DNA of 64,000 nucleotides from Methanobrevibacter ruminantium M1. Its GTDB lineage: Archaea; Methanobacteriota; Methanobacteria; Methanobacteriales; Methanobacteriaceae. Positions 63,735-64,000 of this stretch are shown here, piece by piece. The notes below the pieces were generated by a model, which ran no database searches, was not told the origin of the DNA, and was given only the letters and a program-made list of their open reading frames with translations. Position numbers and translations under genes: made by a program. The stretch is from assembly GCF_000024185.1 (NCBI RefSeq), contig NC_013790.1:1635501-1699500 (forward strand). Reading direction: 5' to 3'. Position 1 is the stretch's first letter; every line of letters begins with the position of its first letter.

Positions 63735-64000
63735 ATGAAAACTCCATTTAATTGTTTAGAAGTAAGTATTAATTAACCATATTGATTATTTAAATTTTAT
63801 TTGTATTTAATTTAATATAAATATTTTTATTTTGCATGAATTTTATAAAATTAACCAATTAAAGAACTAAAAAATGAACATATGAATAATATTAGAAAAT
63901 AGTTTAATAAGTGAGTATAAAAATAAGGATAATTAATCTAATAAAATAAAAAATAGAGTAAACTAAGACAGAATAGCCTAAATAAATAAAAGATAGAGTA
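63735..64000. other. AT-rich window end
   Basis: No gene is seen. AAATAAAAAATAGAGTAAACTAAG and a related AAATAAAAGATAGAGTA near the window end form a short direct repeat. Confidence 0.4.

Overview
The window reads as chromosome of a gut or rumen methanogen of the order Methanobacteriales, most likely Methanobrevibacter. The DNA is very AT-rich. Shine-Dalgarno sites are of the GGTGAT/GGAGGT type, and promoters have archaeal TATA boxes. Marker genes include a methyl-coenzyme M reductase activation factor (component A2), FO synthase subunit CofH for F420, archaeal NMN adenylyltransferase, DUF447 and DUF2115 proteins, class III (QxSxEY) pilin-like proteins with their peptidase, and three large adhesin-like beta-helix proteins typical of host-associated Methanobrevibacter. 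The genus is inferred; no rRNA or tRNA gene was seen.

Layout. 1-7.6 kb: a DUF1002 secreted protein, a CxxxCxxxCC protein, a secreted acidic protein, a Dph6-type diphthamide enzyme, a small pilin/prepilin-peptidase cluster, a perfect 19-bp tandem array and a ribbon-helix-helix regulator. 8-19.7 kb: CTP synthase with an apparent CTG start, then a run of unrecognised genes dominated by a 1562-residue protein (HEPN-like N-terminus, AP2-like repeats, long acidic repeats), then MazG, AroE and DUF2115 genes. 20-30 kb: two paralogous adhesins. 30-38.5 kb, plus strand: hisS, hisI, a PIN-ATPase-KH protein, twin TIM-barrel proteins, phenylacetate-CoA ligase and its ACT partner. 38.6-47 kb, minus strand: malate dehydrogenase, a UvrA-like ABC protein, a ferritin/rubredoxin oxidative-stress group, an iron-sulfur flavoprotein, a universal stress protein and AtwA. 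47-50 kb: a third adhesin. 50-64 kb: glycosyltransferase, DUF447, cofH, nadM, moaE, five tandem molbindin genes, an HD phosphohydrolase, ubiX, cbiT-like, mobA, RNase III, an orphan and a flavodoxin.

How genes may work together. Molbindins, MoaE and MobA point to Mo/W handling for the molybdopterin enzymes of methanogenesis, such as formylmethanofuran dehydrogenase. Ferritin, rubredoxins, flavoproteins and flavodoxin form an iron and oxygen-stress group. The adhesins and glycosyltransferase serve the cell surface.

Two themes stand out. First, nearly every longer intergenic gap carries a short tandem array with a 39-58 bp unit, and in three places the duplicated unit includes the 3' end and stop codon of the gene upstream. 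Second, the 10.0-16.6 kb cluster around the HEPN-like giant protein is the best candidate for an undescribed system.
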